This document shows positions 1-8,248 of a stretch of 46,738 bases of DNA, in pieces. Position 1 is the first letter of the stretch, and each line of letters begins with the position of its first letter. Under the pieces are notes generated by a model that was not told where the DNA came from, searched no databases, and saw only the letters and a list, made by a program, of their open reading frames with translations. A program made the translations under genes and the position numbers. This DNA comes from Polyangiaceae bacterium. GTDB lineage: Bacteria > Myxococcota_A > Polyangia > Polyangiales > Polyangiaceae. Location: assembly GCA_020849655.1 (NCBI GenBank), contig JADLFU010000154.1, forward strand, positions 1-46,738, given 5' to 3'.

Positions 1-434
1 ACGCGCGCGCGGCGCTGGAGAACAAGCTGATGACGCAGAACCTGACCTACCAGTGGAAGAGCCCCCAGTTTCGCCGCATGCACCGCGAGGCGCGCCTCGA
101 CGGCTTCGCCGAGGGCCTCGAGAAGGGCCTCGAGAGGGGGCGTGAGGAGGGGATCGAGAAGGGGATCGAGAAGGGGATCGAGAAGGGGATCGAGAAGGGG
201 ATCGAGAAGGGGATCGAGAAGGGGATCGAGGCGGGAATCGAGAAGGGGCGCGACGAGGGGCTCGCTCGCTCTATTTCGCTGATCCTCCAGGCGCGCGGGC
301 TCGCGGTGTCGTCCACGATCGCGCGGCGGATCGCGCGGACGCGCGACGCCGAGCAGCTGGCGGAGCTCGTGCGGCGCGCGGCCGTTGTCGACCGCGCGTC
401 GTCGCTCTTTCCGCGGTCACCGCGCCGTCGGTGA
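1..434 (+). CDS. C-terminal part of an Rpn/PD-(D/E)XK-like protein (5' truncated by window edge)
   Basis: The frame is open from the window edge (first full codon at base 3) to TGA at 432-434, so the ATG at 30 is probably internal. The visible part reads ALENKLMTQNLTYQWKSPQF, then a charged helix of GIEKG repeats, then a small helical end (LILQARGLAVSSTIARRIAR). This layout, a short YQWKSP-type stretch, an E/K/G-rich helix and a C-terminal helical piece, is what I know from the C-terminus of the multi-copy myxobacterial proteins related to Rpn/PD-(D/E)XK nuclease-like proteins. The catalytic N-terminal domain would lie outside the window, so nuclease activity cannot be judged. The helix is encoded by a 12-bp tandem repeat and its length may vary between strains. 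Confidence 0.75.
   Translation, partial: ARAALENKLMTQNLTYQWKSPQFRRMHREARLDGFAEGLEKGLERGREEGIEKGIEKGIEKGIEKGIEKGIEKGIEAGIEKGRDEGLARSISLILQARGLAVSSTIARRIARTRDAEQLAELVRRAAVVDRASSLFPRSPRRR
149..230 (+). repeat. 12-bp tandem repeat encoding (GIEK)n
   Basis: The unit GGGGATCGAGAA is repeated six times without change (149-220), followed by a partial copy to 230 and a degenerate one (GCGGGAATCGAGAA). Twelve is a multiple of three, so gain or loss of units would keep the reading frame and only change the length of the charged helix. Confidence 0.95.
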
Positions 435-550
435 TCTTCACGGGCGCACGCCCTCCACCCGTCGAGGTGGACGCGCGTGTCCACCCGCGACCACACCACA
501 GCTGAATTTCCCTTCCGTTGCGCTGCCACTCCGCGTGCTCTGCGCGCCGC

Positions 551-776
551 ATGCCGAGCACGGAGCACGAGGCGGTCGCGGCGCTCTTCGACGCCGTGCC
601 TTGGGGTGCTGGGGGCGCGCGACGCCGCGGGCCGGTGTGCCGGGTGCAGCGCGCGCCGGATCGCGGCAATGGCAAGGGTTGTGTGGCCAGTGGTGGCAAC
701 CGCCGCGAGGGCCTCAGCGATGCGTGCGCGCCGTCGCGCCTCTCCGCACGCCGCGATCGTCACGACGACGCGGAGA
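551..776 (+). pseudogene. Decayed N-terminal fragment of a second Rpn/PD-(D/E)XK-like family member
   Basis: The ATG at 551 opens MPSTEHEAVAALFDAVP, which resembles the usual N-terminus of the same family as the gene at the left edge (MPS-x-x-HE-x(4)-LF). The frame then loses similarity. From about 672, in another frame, ARVVWPVVATAARA resembles the family's conserved WPxYxxxLRAR segment, followed by a weak PHAAIVTTT that may match its CPVCLLVVT segment. The spacing between the two blocks is much shorter than in intact members, so at least one frameshift and a deletion are needed. The 3' part is cut off by the 3' end of the convergent subtilase gene. Recognition rests on memory of the family and short matches. 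This fragment accounts for most of the 325-base gap between the first gene and the subtilase; I see nothing else there. Confidence 0.4.
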
Positions 777-3201
777 CACGTCGACCACTCCGGCGACGGC
801 GCCGCTCGGTCACTGCGCAGGCCACGAGCGCCACGAGCCACCAGGTCGACGCGGGCCTCGCGCCGCCCGCGGCCGCGCAGCCGCCCTTCGCGGCGCTCGC
901 CTCCGTCGCGATCCACGGATCGGCGCCGATGGGGATCGACGCCGCGCCGAGCACCTCGTCCCCGCGCGACACAAAGAGCGTCAACAGCTCGCCGCCCGCG
1001 CCGTCGGCCCCCGCGAAGCGCAGCTCGGCCAGGCCGGGTCCGAGGCGGTGTAGCGGCGTGGTGACCACGCCGTTCGTGATCGTCACGCGCAGCTCCGACG
1101 GATCGGCGTCGGCGGGCCTGCCGGCCTCGTCGCGCAGCTCGAGCAGCGCCGTCAGCGGGAACGTCCTGTCGGGTCGCGCGTAGGCCGCGCCGACGTGCAG
1201 CCAGGAGCGGGCGCCGCTCGGCGGTCTAGAAGCGCCGAGCATCTTCTGCTCGAGCGCCGCGAGCGCGCCGTCGAGATCGAGCGCGCCCGGGCCGAGCTGG
1301 TACGCGAACGGCACGAGCCCCTCGAACGGCCGCGCGCCGCCCTGCAGCAGCGTCGTCACCTCGCGCTGCGTGAGCCTGGGGTCGCGCGCGAGCAGCACCG
1401 CGGCGGCGCCGGTGACCTGGGGCGCGCTCATGCTGGTGCCCGACGCGACGGCGTGGCGCGCGTCTGCGACGTAGCAGGAGGGCACCCCCTCCGGGCAGCG
1501 ACCGGGCGGCGCCACGAACATGCTGGCGGAGCTCTTCGCGGGGTCGGCGTGCTGGCTCATCGCGCCGACGACGAACGCGCCGGGCGCGCTGATCTCGGGC
1601 TTCGGCGCGCCGTCGGCGTTGGGGCCTGTCGACGAGAAATAGCAGGCGCCGTCGAGCGGGGGGTGCTCGACGCTGCCGACGCTCGCCACCTCGATCTCGT
1701 ACTTGCCCGCGCGCCAGTCGAGGCGGTTGATCGTGCAGCCGACCGCGAGCAGCTCCGGGTGCGACGCCGGGACGTTCACCGTGCCGTGCTTCGTCGGGCG
1801 CATCAGGAGCGCGCCGAGCAGCGGCGAGCCGAGCTCCGCGTCGCCGGTGCCCTGCACCCAGATCTCGGCGGTGCCGCGGCCCTCGAGCGTGAGCGCGAAG
1901 GTGTCGCTGCCCCGCCACGCCTCGGAGACGTACGCGATCGCGCCCCGCGTCCCGGCGTTGAGCGGCGAGTCGCCGCCGACCACGCCGTTGACCACCGCCA
2001 GCGTCGTGCCGCCGCTCGTGACGGCGCGCTGCTCGCCGGTCGCCTGCGGCGCGACCTCCTCCTGGTCGTTCTTCTCGAGCCCGACGCGCACGTCATCGCC
2101 GTCGCGGAGGTGGACCCACAGGAACGCCGAGCCGTGCACGACGTCGCCGCTCGACGCGCCCGGCATCCCGAGGATGACCCGCGATCTCTCGCCCTCGAGC
2201 GTGCGGACCTCGGTGTGCACGCCCCACTGCGCGCTGCCCTGCGAGAACACCGCGCCGCTGTTGCCCGCGGCGACGATGATCGCGCGGCCCGGGTGGGAGT
2301 CTCCGACGAAGGACGCGAGGCCCGCCTCGAGCGGGCTCGAGCCGTCGTGCGGGCCGAAGTCGCCGCCCAGGGAGACGTTCACCGCCGCGGGCATGCCGAG
2401 CGCGTCGGCGCGGTCGAACACGAACCTCACGGTATTGAGAATGTCGGAGTCGGTGATCCCGCCATCGCCCCCGGCGCGCGTCACGCGCGCGACGACGAGG
2501 GTGGCCTCGGGCGCGACGCCCACGTACGGGCCGCCGCCGCCGCCGCCCGCCGCGAGGCTCGTGACGTGCGTGCCGTGCCCGAGCGTGTCGTCGACGAGCG
2601 CCTGGCCCGCCGCGGCCGCCGCGTCGAGATCGTCGCCCGAGTAGATCGCGCACCGCCCCTGACCCGCGACGCTGCAGCCGAACTTCTCCTCGAGCTCGGG
2701 GTGCTTGCCGCTGGGGTCGGACGAGAGGTCGATCACCCAGGCGATGCGGGTCTTCTGCGTGACGGGATCGCGGAAGTCGAGGTGGCCGGGATCGACGCCG
2801 GTGTCGACGATCCCGACGACCGCGCCCTTGCCGGTGTAGCCGGCCTTCCGCGCGGTGGCGGCGCGGGTCCACACACCGGCGCGATCGAGCAGCGGGCGCA
2901 CCGGCGGGCCCACCCACGGCGCTCGGCCGCGGTGCGCGTCGACGAAGACGCCGAGATCGGCGCGCTCCACCCAGCGAGCCCCGAGGCCGGGCGCGACCGG
3001 GAGCAGCCCGGCCGTGTATGCGTCGGCCTCGTCGTCGACGCGCGCGAGCACCGCGACGCGCCCCGCCGCGGCCGGGAACCCCGCGCCCGACGTCAACGCC
3101 GCGAGCGCGGCGACCGGGAGCCTCGGGCGCGGATCGCCCGCGCGCGAGGTGAGCGAGAGGGTGAGCGCCGCGAGCGCGACTCCGACGCGTGGGATCCTCA
3201 C
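760..3201 (-). CDS. Secreted subtilisin-like serine protease (S8) with MYXO-CTERM-like tail
   Basis: Predicted exported peptidase of 813 aa with a GTG start; residues 1-21 look like a signal peptide. The S8 triad is complete: Asp133 (GIVDTGVDPGH), His209 (LGHGTHVTS) and Ser590 (SGTSMSAPQ), with Asn314 (AAGNSG) at the oxyanion-hole position. About 180 residues between 320 and 500 form an insert before the Ser block, and a beta-rich domain follows from about 650. The end has a Cys (GGCAAAGG), a hydrophobic segment (TWWLVALVACAV) and an Arg cluster (TERRRRR), the arrangement of the MYXO-CTERM sorting signal, which in myxobacteria precedes surface anchoring or processing. The gene stands alone; the next gene upstream on the same strand ends 40 bp away. 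The family and catalytic competence are secure; the substrate is unknown. Confidence 0.93.
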   Translation of the reverse strand: MRIPRVGVALAALTLSLTSRAGDPRPRLPVAALAALTSGAGFPAAAGRVAVLARVDDEADAYTAGLLPVAPGLGARWVERADLGVFVDAHRGRAPWVGPPVRPLLDRAGVWTRAATARKAGYTGKGAVVGIVDTGVDPGHLDFRDPVTQKTRIAWVIDLSSDPSGKHPELEEKFGCSVAGQGRCAIYSGDDLDAAAAAGQALVDDTLGHGTHVTSLAAGGGGGGPYVGVAPEATLVVARVTRAGGDGGITDSDILNTVRFVFDRADALGMPAAVNVSLGGDFGPHDGSSPLEAGLASFVGDSHPGRAIIVAAGNSGAVFSQGSAQWGVHTEVRTLEGERSRVILGMPGASSGDVVHGSAFLWVHLRDGDDVRVGLEKNDQEEVAPQATGEQRAVTSGGTTLAVVNGVVGGDSPLNAGTRGAIAYVSEAWRGSDTFALTLEGRGTAEIWVQGTGDAELGSPLLGALLMRPTKHGTVNVPASHPELLAVGCTINRLDWRAGKYEIEVASVGSVEHPPLDGACYFSSTGPNADGAPKPEISAPGAFVVGAMSQHADPAKSSASMFVAPPGRCPEGVPSCYVADARHAVASGTSMSAPQVTGAAAVLLARDPRLTQREVTTLLQGGARPFEGLVPFAYQLGPGALDLDGALAALEQKMLGASRPPSGARSWLHVGAAYARPDRTFPLTALLELRDEAGRPADADPSELRVTITNGVVTTPLHRLGPGLAELRFAGADGAGGELLTLFVSRGDEVLGAASIPIGADPWIATEASAAKGGCAAAGGARPASTWWLVALVACAVTERRRRRSGRRVSASS

Positions 3202-3241
3202 CCGCGCACGCTACGACGGCGGCGCGGCGCGCGCCAAGCGC

Positions 3242-4102
3242 TCACGGGGCGCGGCGCAGGGCCTCGTCGTGGAACATGAGCAGCTCGATCCCGCCCGGGC
3301 CTCGGTTGAACGAGTAGTCGTGCGGCCCGGTCGCCACCACGTGCTCGTGCGGGACGGAGGAGGCGGAGAGCGAGCGGGAGAGCTCGTCGATGACAGGGCG
3401 AAAATAGTCTCCGTCGCTCGTCAGCAGGCGCAGCGCGCCGCCCGGTCGAGCGGCGCTCCAGCCTCGCGCGCGCTCGACCAGCTCCGGCACCTCGGGCGAC
3501 CGGACGGCCGCCTGCAGCGCCCCGACGCTCGAGAACACCTCGGGGTGCGCGAGCCCGACGAGCAGCGCCGCGCGCCCGCCGAGGCTGACGCCGTCGATCC
3601 CCGTGGCGGAGGCGGTCGAGAACCTGCGCCGCACCTCGGGCAGCGCGTCCTCGACGAGCGCGCGCCCCCACGCCTCGCACGCGTCGAGGCGCCTCGGCGC
3701 CGCGAGGATGTCGCCGATGTCGGGGCACACGACGACGAGCCCGCGGAGCCGAGGGCGCGCCTGCAGCTCGCGGAGACGCGCGTCCGTGACGAGCCCGCCG
3801 AGGTCTTCGCGCGTGACGCCGCGCGCGGCCGCGGCCCTCGCGCGGTCGAGCTGGTAGTCGACGAGCCACCCGTCGGCCGCCGCCGCCGGGCCCCGCGCGA
3901 CCTCGCCTCGCCCGGGGAGCGCGACCAGCACGGGCAGCGGCTCGCCGGCGGGAGGCGACAGCACGGTCGCGCGGGTCGGACCCCCGCGTGCGCCGGCGCG
4001 CTCGAAGGTCACGCGCGTGACGACCACGCCCGGCGGAGGCGCCGACCGCCGCGCGCAGGACGCGGCGAGCGGCAGCGTCAGCACCGCGCGCCGGCCGATC
4101 AC
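3242..4102 (-). CDS. Putative esterase (alpha/beta hydrolase, esterase D-like), exported
   Basis: The start is chosen as GTG at 4102, which overlaps the stop of the upstream small gene (GTGA), although the open frame runs on to 4603 as a shadow of the TetR gene. The 286-aa product begins VIGRRAVLTLPLAASC, a short signal with twin Arg and a possible lipobox Cys16. The hydrolase core shows the nucleophile elbow GVSLGG (Ser173), a likely acid in LLTSDGD (Asp230) and His261 (ATGPHDYSF). This is the order seen in the PF00756 'putative esterase' family, which hydrolyses small esters or acts as an acyltransferase. It forms a translationally coupled pair with the 107-aa protein upstream. The substrate cannot be inferred. 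Confidence 0.82.
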   Translation of the reverse strand: MIGRRAVLTLPLAASCARRSAPPPGVVVTRVTFERAGARGGPTRATVLSPPAGEPLPVLVALPGRGEVARGPAAAADGWLVDYQLDRARAAAARGVTREDLGGLVTDARLRELQARPRLRGLVVVCPDIGDILAAPRRLDACEAWGRALVEDALPEVRRRFSTASATGIDGVSLGGRAALLVGLAHPEVFSSVGALQAAVRSPEVPELVERARGWSAARPGGALRLLTSDGDYFRPVIDELSRSLSASSVPHEHVVATGPHDYSFNRGPGGIELLMFHDEALRRAP

Positions 4103-4422
4103 GGGTCTTCGAGGGGGCGGCCGATCGCCGCCTCGGCGAGCGCGCGGAGCTTCGGCTCGGAGAGCCACTCGCCGCGCAGCGCCTCTCGCACCTCGCCGAG
4201 CTGCGCCGTGTCGAGCGCGCCCTCGAGGTGCCGCGTCGCCTCCTGCACGCGCAGCTCGACGTACGCGGCGACCGACATCGAGCCCGCCCGGACCTGCTCC
4301 GCGGGCGAGGGCGCGGCGACCTCGGACGCGCCGGGAGCGGCGGCTGCCTCGACCGCGCGGCTCGCGTCCGCGCCGCCCACGGCCGCGGGCGCGCTCGGGC
4401 CGCCGACTCGGGCGATGCTCAT
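4099..4422 (-). CDS. Small helical protein of unknown function, coupled to esterase
   Basis: 107 aa with an ATG start. Residues 1-45 are Ala/Pro-rich and probably disordered. Residues 46-107 (SVAAYVELRVQEATRHLEGA and onward) look like two or three helices. There is no signal peptide, Cys or known motif. The stop overlaps the GTG of the downstream esterase by 4 bp, so the two are probably translated together. I do not recognise the family. Confidence 0.65.
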   Translation of the reverse strand: MSIARVGGPSAPAAVGGADASRAVEAAAAPGASEVAAPSPAEQVRAGSMSVAAYVELRVQEATRHLEGALDTAQLGEVREALRGEWLSEPKLRALAEAAIGRPLEDP

Positions 4423-4455
4423 CGGGGCGAGATTGTCGCCGGTCTCCCCGAAGAG

Positions 4456-5046
4456 TCAAACCCGCGACGGCGATCGCGCGGCCTTCGCGCGCGCGGGCGC
4501 CGGCTTCGGGCGCTGCAGCCACTCGCCGAGGCGCGCGATCAGGCGATCGGTGTCGCGCTCGCTCCTCGAGCGGAACGCGAGGTGCTGCACCCCGAGCCCC
4601 CACAGCGCCGCGAGCGCGAGCTCGACGTCGACCTCGTCGGCGTCCGGCCCGACGAGCCGCTCGACGAGGGTGCGCGCCGCCGCCGCGCTCGAGACCAGCG
4701 ACGCGCCCAGCGTCGGCTCCGCGTCGGCCTCGGTGAGCAGCCCGAGCAGGGCCCGCGTGCGCTCCCTGTCCTTCACGAGGCGCGCGGCGAGCGCGAGCGC
4801 GCGCCGCTGCGGATCACCTCCGCGGCGGCCCTCGTCGACCACCAGCAGATCGCGCCGCATGACCTCGCCGAAGCGCTCCGCGACCGCGGTCAGCAGATCG
4901 AGCTTCCGCGGGAAGTAGTAGGTCAGGTGGCCCTGCGGGATGCCCATCGCCTTCGCGACCTGCGGCTGCACCAGCTTCTTGATCCCGGCCGACCGGAGGA
5001 GGTCGAGGGCGGTGGCGAGGATGCGCTCGCGGACGTCGGAGGACAT
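4456..5046 (-). CDS. TetR/AcrR-family transcriptional regulator
   Basis: 196 aa, starting at ATG 5046; an upstream extension to 5127 lacks family similarity. Residues 5-52 form the TetR helix-turn-helix: RERILATALDLLRSAGIKKL followed by VAKAMGIPQGHLTYYFPRKLDLL, with the typical YYxF..K signature. The rest is a helical ligand-binding domain, and the last 17 residues are a basic tail. It is divergent from the GH1 lipoprotein gene, with about 100 bp between the starts that includes an AT-richer stretch and a small inverted repeat. It may therefore repress itself and perhaps the GH1 operon; that is inference from position. The ligand is unknown. Confidence 0.93.
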   Translation of the reverse strand: MSSDVRERILATALDLLRSAGIKKLVQPQVAKAMGIPQGHLTYYFPRKLDLLTAVAERFGEVMRRDLLVVDEGRRGGDPQRRALALAARLVKDRERTRALLGLLTEADAEPTLGASLVSSAAAARTLVERLVGPDADEVDVELALAALWGLGVQHLAFRSRSERDTDRLIARLGEWLQRPKPAPARAKAARSPSRV

Positions 5047-5147
5047 GGTAGGTAATGAAACCAACTGGTGTTGCGCGGCGTCAAGCGCGGGGCGCCTTGG
5101 CCGGCCGGGGAGTTGAACCCTCCTCACCCGCCGCGTATGACGGCCCG
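5047..5147. promoter_or_regulatory. Divergent promoter region between tetR-like and GH1 genes
   Basis: The 101-bp gap holds the most AT-rich run nearby (GGTAATGAAACCAACTGGTG, 5051-5070) right upstream of the regulator, with an imperfect inverted repeat ACCA-AC-TGGT at 5060-5069. TetR regulators commonly bind such sites in divergent gaps. No convincing -35/-10 pair was identified. Confidence 0.35.
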
Positions 5148-6782
5148 ATGCCCAGCTCGCGCCTTCCTCGCTCGCTCCTGCCGCTCGTGCTCCTCGCGGC
5201 CGCCGCCTGCGGTGGCGACGACCCCGCCGCGCCGCCGAGCGCGGGCAGCGCGGGCAGCGCCGCGGCAGGGGCGGCAGGGGCGGCAGGGGCGGCGGGCGCC
5301 GAGGGCGTCGCGCACGGGCCGTTCACGCCGCCTCGCTACGCGCCCGGCCCGCGCCCCGCGGAGGTCACCTTCCCCGCGACGTTTCTGTTCGGCTCGGCGA
5401 GCGCGGCGCAGCAGGTCGAGAGCGGCCTGCAGACGGACTGGGTCGAGTGGGCGAAGCAGCCCGGCAAGATCGCGACGGGCGAGCACCCCGACGGCGGCCC
5501 CGACTTCTTCGCGCACGTGGACGGGGACATCGCCGCGATGAAGGCCGCGAAGCTCGGCGTCTACCGGTTCGGCGTCGAGCTCGCGCGCGTGTACCCGACG
5601 CGCGAGGCCTTCGACCAGGACAAGCCCGACGCGGACGGCCTCGCCAAGTACGATCAGCTGCTCGCCAAGCTGAAGGCAGCCGGCGTCACGCCGATGGTGA
5701 CGCTCCAGCACTTCTCGTGGCCCAGCTGGCTGAGCGCGGTGGGCGGCGGCGCCAGCAAGGAGAAGCAGGGGTGGGAGCGGCCGGACGTCGAGCAGGTGTT
5801 CGTCGAGTGGGCGCGCCGCGCCGCCACACGCTGGGGCGCCGACGTCGACTGGTGGATCACAGTCAACGAGCCCAACGTCGCGTCGACCGTCGGCTACGTG
5901 CTCGGCGCGTGGCCGCCCGGCGCCGCCGACCCGGAGCGCATGGCCGCCGTGCAGCGCGCGCAGATCTTCGCGCACGCGAAGGCGTTCGACGCCATCCACC
6001 AGGTCGACACCACCGACGCCGACGGCGACGGCGCGGCCGCGATGGTGTCGATGGCGCTCCACCAGCGCGTCTACCAGCCGCGCGACCCCGACGACGCGGA
6101 GGACGTCGCGGCCACCGATCACGCGACGTACTTCTGGAACTACTGGTACCTCCACGCCCTCGTCCGCGGTGACTACGACCACGACTTCGACGAGCGCCTC
6201 GACGGGCCGATGGACAAGCAGGCCGCGCCCGAGCTCGCCGGGCGCCTCGACTTCATCGGCCTCAACTACTACGGCCGCTCGATCGTCGCCGAGAAGGCCG
6301 TGAAGCTCCGGTACATGGGCTCGCAGCCGTCCCAGATGAACCTCCCGGGCGGCCTGCCCAAGTCCCAGATGGGCTGGGACATCTACGCCGACGGCCTCGG
6401 CGAGGTGATGAGCCAGCTGCTGCCGTTCAAGCTGCCAGTGTTCATCACCGAGAACGGCGTCGCCGCGCTGCCGACCGAGCCGACGCGGCCGCGCTACATC
6501 GCCGAGCACCTGTTCGAGGTCGGCTGGGCGATGCAGCGGGGGCTCGACGTGCGCGGCTACACGTACTGGTCGACGACCGACAACTTCGAGTGGCAGAGCG
6601 GGTACTGCCCGCAGTTCGGGCTGTACACTGTCGATTTCTCGAAACCGGACAAACCTCGCACAGCCGCCGCCGGCCGCGACACGCTCGGGGACATCGCGAC
6701 GACGCGCAAGATCACGCGCGCCTCCATCGACGCCTTGCCCGCGTACCCCGCGAAGCCCGGCAAGAGCTGCAAGGCGCTGTGA
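5148..6782 (+). CDS. Lipoprotein glycoside hydrolase family 1 (beta-glucosidase-like)
   Basis: 544 aa from ATG 5148; in-frame sequence further upstream has no signal peptide. Residues 1-20 are a lipoprotein signal with lipobox LAAAAC (Cys21), then an Ala/Gly linker (about 31-53) and a GH1 domain from about 72. Conserved GH1 residues are present: Gln88-Val-Glu, His188 (TLQHFSWP), Asn240-Glu241 acid/base (TVNEP), the nucleophile Glu435 (ITENG), and W-x6-NFEW near 474-482. It should hydrolyse beta-glycosides of short oligosaccharides by a retaining mechanism. Most bacterial GH1 enzymes are cytoplasmic, so an anchored extracytoplasmic one is less usual. The stop overlaps the start of the ureohydrolase gene. 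The true substrate is not evident. Confidence 0.92.
   Translation: MPSSRLPRSLLPLVLLAAAACGGDDPAAPPSAGSAGSAAAGAAGAAGAAGAEGVAHGPFTPPRYAPGPRPAEVTFPATFLFGSASAAQQVESGLQTDWVEWAKQPGKIATGEHPDGGPDFFAHVDGDIAAMKAAKLGVYRFGVELARVYPTREAFDQDKPDADGLAKYDQLLAKLKAAGVTPMVTLQHFSWPSWLSAVGGGASKEKQGWERPDVEQVFVEWARRAATRWGADVDWWITVNEPNVASTVGYVLGAWPPGAADPERMAAVQRAQIFAHAKAFDAIHQVDTTDADGDGAAAMVSMALHQRVYQPRDPDDAEDVAATDHATYFWNYWYLHALVRGDYDHDFDERLDGPMDKQAAPELAGRLDFIGLNYYGRSIVAEKAVKLRYMGSQPSQMNLPGGLPKSQMGWDIYADGLGEVMSQLLPFKLPVFITENGVAALPTEPTRPRYIAEHLFEVGWAMQRGLDVRGYTYWSTTDNFEWQSGYCPQFGLYTVDFSKPDKPRTAAAGRDTLGDIATTRKITRASIDALPAYPAKPGKSCKAL
5263..5289 (+). repeat. 9-bp tandem repeat in Ala/Gly linker
   Basis: Three exact copies of CGGCAGGGG encode the AAG repeats of the linker behind the lipidated Cys of the GH1 protein. 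The length changes in whole codons. Confidence 0.85.
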
Positions 6783-7804
6783 CCGGGTTCGACCCCAACG
6801 CGGCCGCGCAGCCGGGCTCCGGCGTGTTCGGCCTGCCGGACGACGAGCGCTCGGCGGGCGTCATCCTGCTGCAGGTGCCCTTCGACGCGACGACGTCGTA
6901 CCGCCGCGGCGCGGCCGACGGCCCTGCCGCCATCGTCGAGGCGTCACGCCAGGTAGACTTGTTCGATCGCGAGCTCGGCAGGCCGTACGAGGCTGGCATC
7001 TTCGCCTGCGAGCCCGACCCGCGGATCGGCGAGTGGAACGCCCGCGCGCGCGCGCTCGCCGACCCCATCCTCGCGGCCGGCGGCGCGGGGGACGACGCCG
7101 CGCTGCTCGGGGCGCTCGCCGAGGTCAACGCGCTCTCGGAGCGGCTCGACGCGCTGGTGGAGGAGGAGGTCGAGGGGTGGCTGTCGCGCGGCAAGCTGGT
7201 CGGCGTCGTCGGGGGCGACCACGCGACGCCCCTCGGCGCCATCGCGGCGCACGCCCGCCGTCACCCGGGCCTCGGCGTGCTGCACGTCGACGCGCACGCG
7301 GATCTCCGCGACGCGTACGAGGGGTTCACGCGGTCGCACGCGTCCATCATGTTCAACGTCCTCGCGAGGTGCCCCGACGTCGCGCGGATCGTGCAAGTGG
7401 GCGTGCGCGACTTCGGCGAGGGCGAGCTCGAGGTGCAGCGCCGCGCGGGCGATCGCGTGCGATGCTTCTTCGACGCGGATCTCGCCCGCGCGAAGCTCGA
7501 GGGGGCGTCGTGGGCGTCGCTCACGGCGCCGATCGTCGCGGCGTTGCCAGGTCAGGTGTACGTCAGCTTTGACATCGACGGCCTCGACCCGTCGCTGTGC
7601 CCCAGCACGGGCACCCCCGTGCCGGGCGGGCTGTCGTTTCATGAGGCCTGTTACTTGTTGTCGGCCGTCGCGCGCTCGGGGCGGCGCATCGTGGGCTTCG
7701 ATCTGAACGAGGTCGCCCCCGGCGAGGGCGAGTGGGACGCGAACGTCGGCGCGCGCCTGCTCTACAAGATGATCGGGTGCGCCCTCCTGTCGCGCGGGGC
7801 GTGA
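6779..7804 (+). CDS. Ureohydrolase family protein (arginase/agmatinase/formimidoylglutamase)
   Basis: 341 aa, starting at GTG 6779, which overlaps the GH1 stop (GTGA). Binuclear Mn-site motifs are complete: GGDH (His148), DAHAD (Asp171, His173, Asp175) and SFDIDGLDP (Asp265, Asp267). The family hydrolyses guanidino or formimino groups, releasing urea or formamide. Which substrate is used cannot be read from these motifs; arginine, agmatine and N-formimidoylglutamate are the usual ones. The last is attractive because an imidazolonepropionase gene lies 10 kb downstream, but the two are not in one operon. There is no signal peptide, so it is cytoplasmic, although its coupled partner is exported. 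Confidence 0.9.
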   Translation: MTGFDPNAAAQPGSGVFGLPDDERSAGVILLQVPFDATTSYRRGAADGPAAIVEASRQVDLFDRELGRPYEAGIFACEPDPRIGEWNARARALADPILAAGGAGDDAALLGALAEVNALSERLDALVEEEVEGWLSRGKLVGVVGGDHATPLGAIAAHARRHPGLGVLHVDAHADLRDAYEGFTRSHASIMFNVLARCPDVARIVQVGVRDFGEGELEVQRRAGDRVRCFFDADLARAKLEGASWASLTAPIVAALPGQVYVSFDIDGLDPSLCPSTGTPVPGGLSFHEACYLLSAVARSGRRIVGFDLNEVAPGEGEWDANVGARLLYKMIGCALLSRGA

Positions 7805-7867
7805 GCGCGGCCTCCGCGTCTGGCGGGGGCGCTGGTGTCTGCCGCGCGATCATGCAGACTCACCTCG

Positions 7868-8248
7868 ATGCTCCGCGCCCACGGCCCCGGTCCCGCCCCG
7901 GACGTCCCGCTCGATCCCGGCGAGCGCGTGCTCGCGTCGCTCGACGGCGCGCGCCGCTCGGGCCTCGGGGACGGGGCGTTCGTCGTGACGACGCGCGCCG
8001 CGAAGTTCGTCGCGACCCCCGGCCTCGCGGGGCGCGCGCTCCACGCGCTCGGCGCGGGCGCGGGCGGGCGCGGCGAGACGCACGCCGTGCCGCGGGAGGA
8101 GATCCTGTCGGTCGATCGCGAGTCGACCGCGCTCGGGTTCAACCGGCTGCGCTTGCGCTTGCGGGGCGGCACCGAGTGGCTGGTCGACGTGGGCGCGCGC
8201 GATCCCTCGGCGCTCCTCCTGGCGCTCCGCGCCCGCCACGCCGAGTAG
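7868..8248 (+). CDS. Small protein of unknown function, PH-like
   Basis: 126 aa from ATG 7868; a GTG at 7835 is also possible. The pattern DPGERVLASLDGA...GAFVVTTRAAKFV...VPREEILSVDRE...LRLRLRGGTEWLVDVG is a run of alternating beta strands like bacterial PH-type domains, with no catalytic motif or export signal. It sits 64 bp behind the ureohydrolase, and its TAG stop abuts the stop of the convergent gene (TAGCTA at 8246-8251). Confidence 0.6.
   Translation: MLRAHGPGPAPDVPLDPGERVLASLDGARRSGLGDGAFVVTTRAAKFVATPGLAGRALHALGAGAGGRGETHAVPREEILSVDRESTALGFNRLRLRLRGGTEWLVDVGARDPSALLLALRARHAE

Noticed and set aside
149-230. CRISPR-like array
   Set aside because: The units are contiguous 12-bp coding repeats without spacers.
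4099-4603. Longer start for the esterase at 4603
   Set aside because: The extra N-terminal 167 residues are a shadow of the upstream small gene and TetR gene; GTG 4102 gives a normal signal and a 4-bp overlap.
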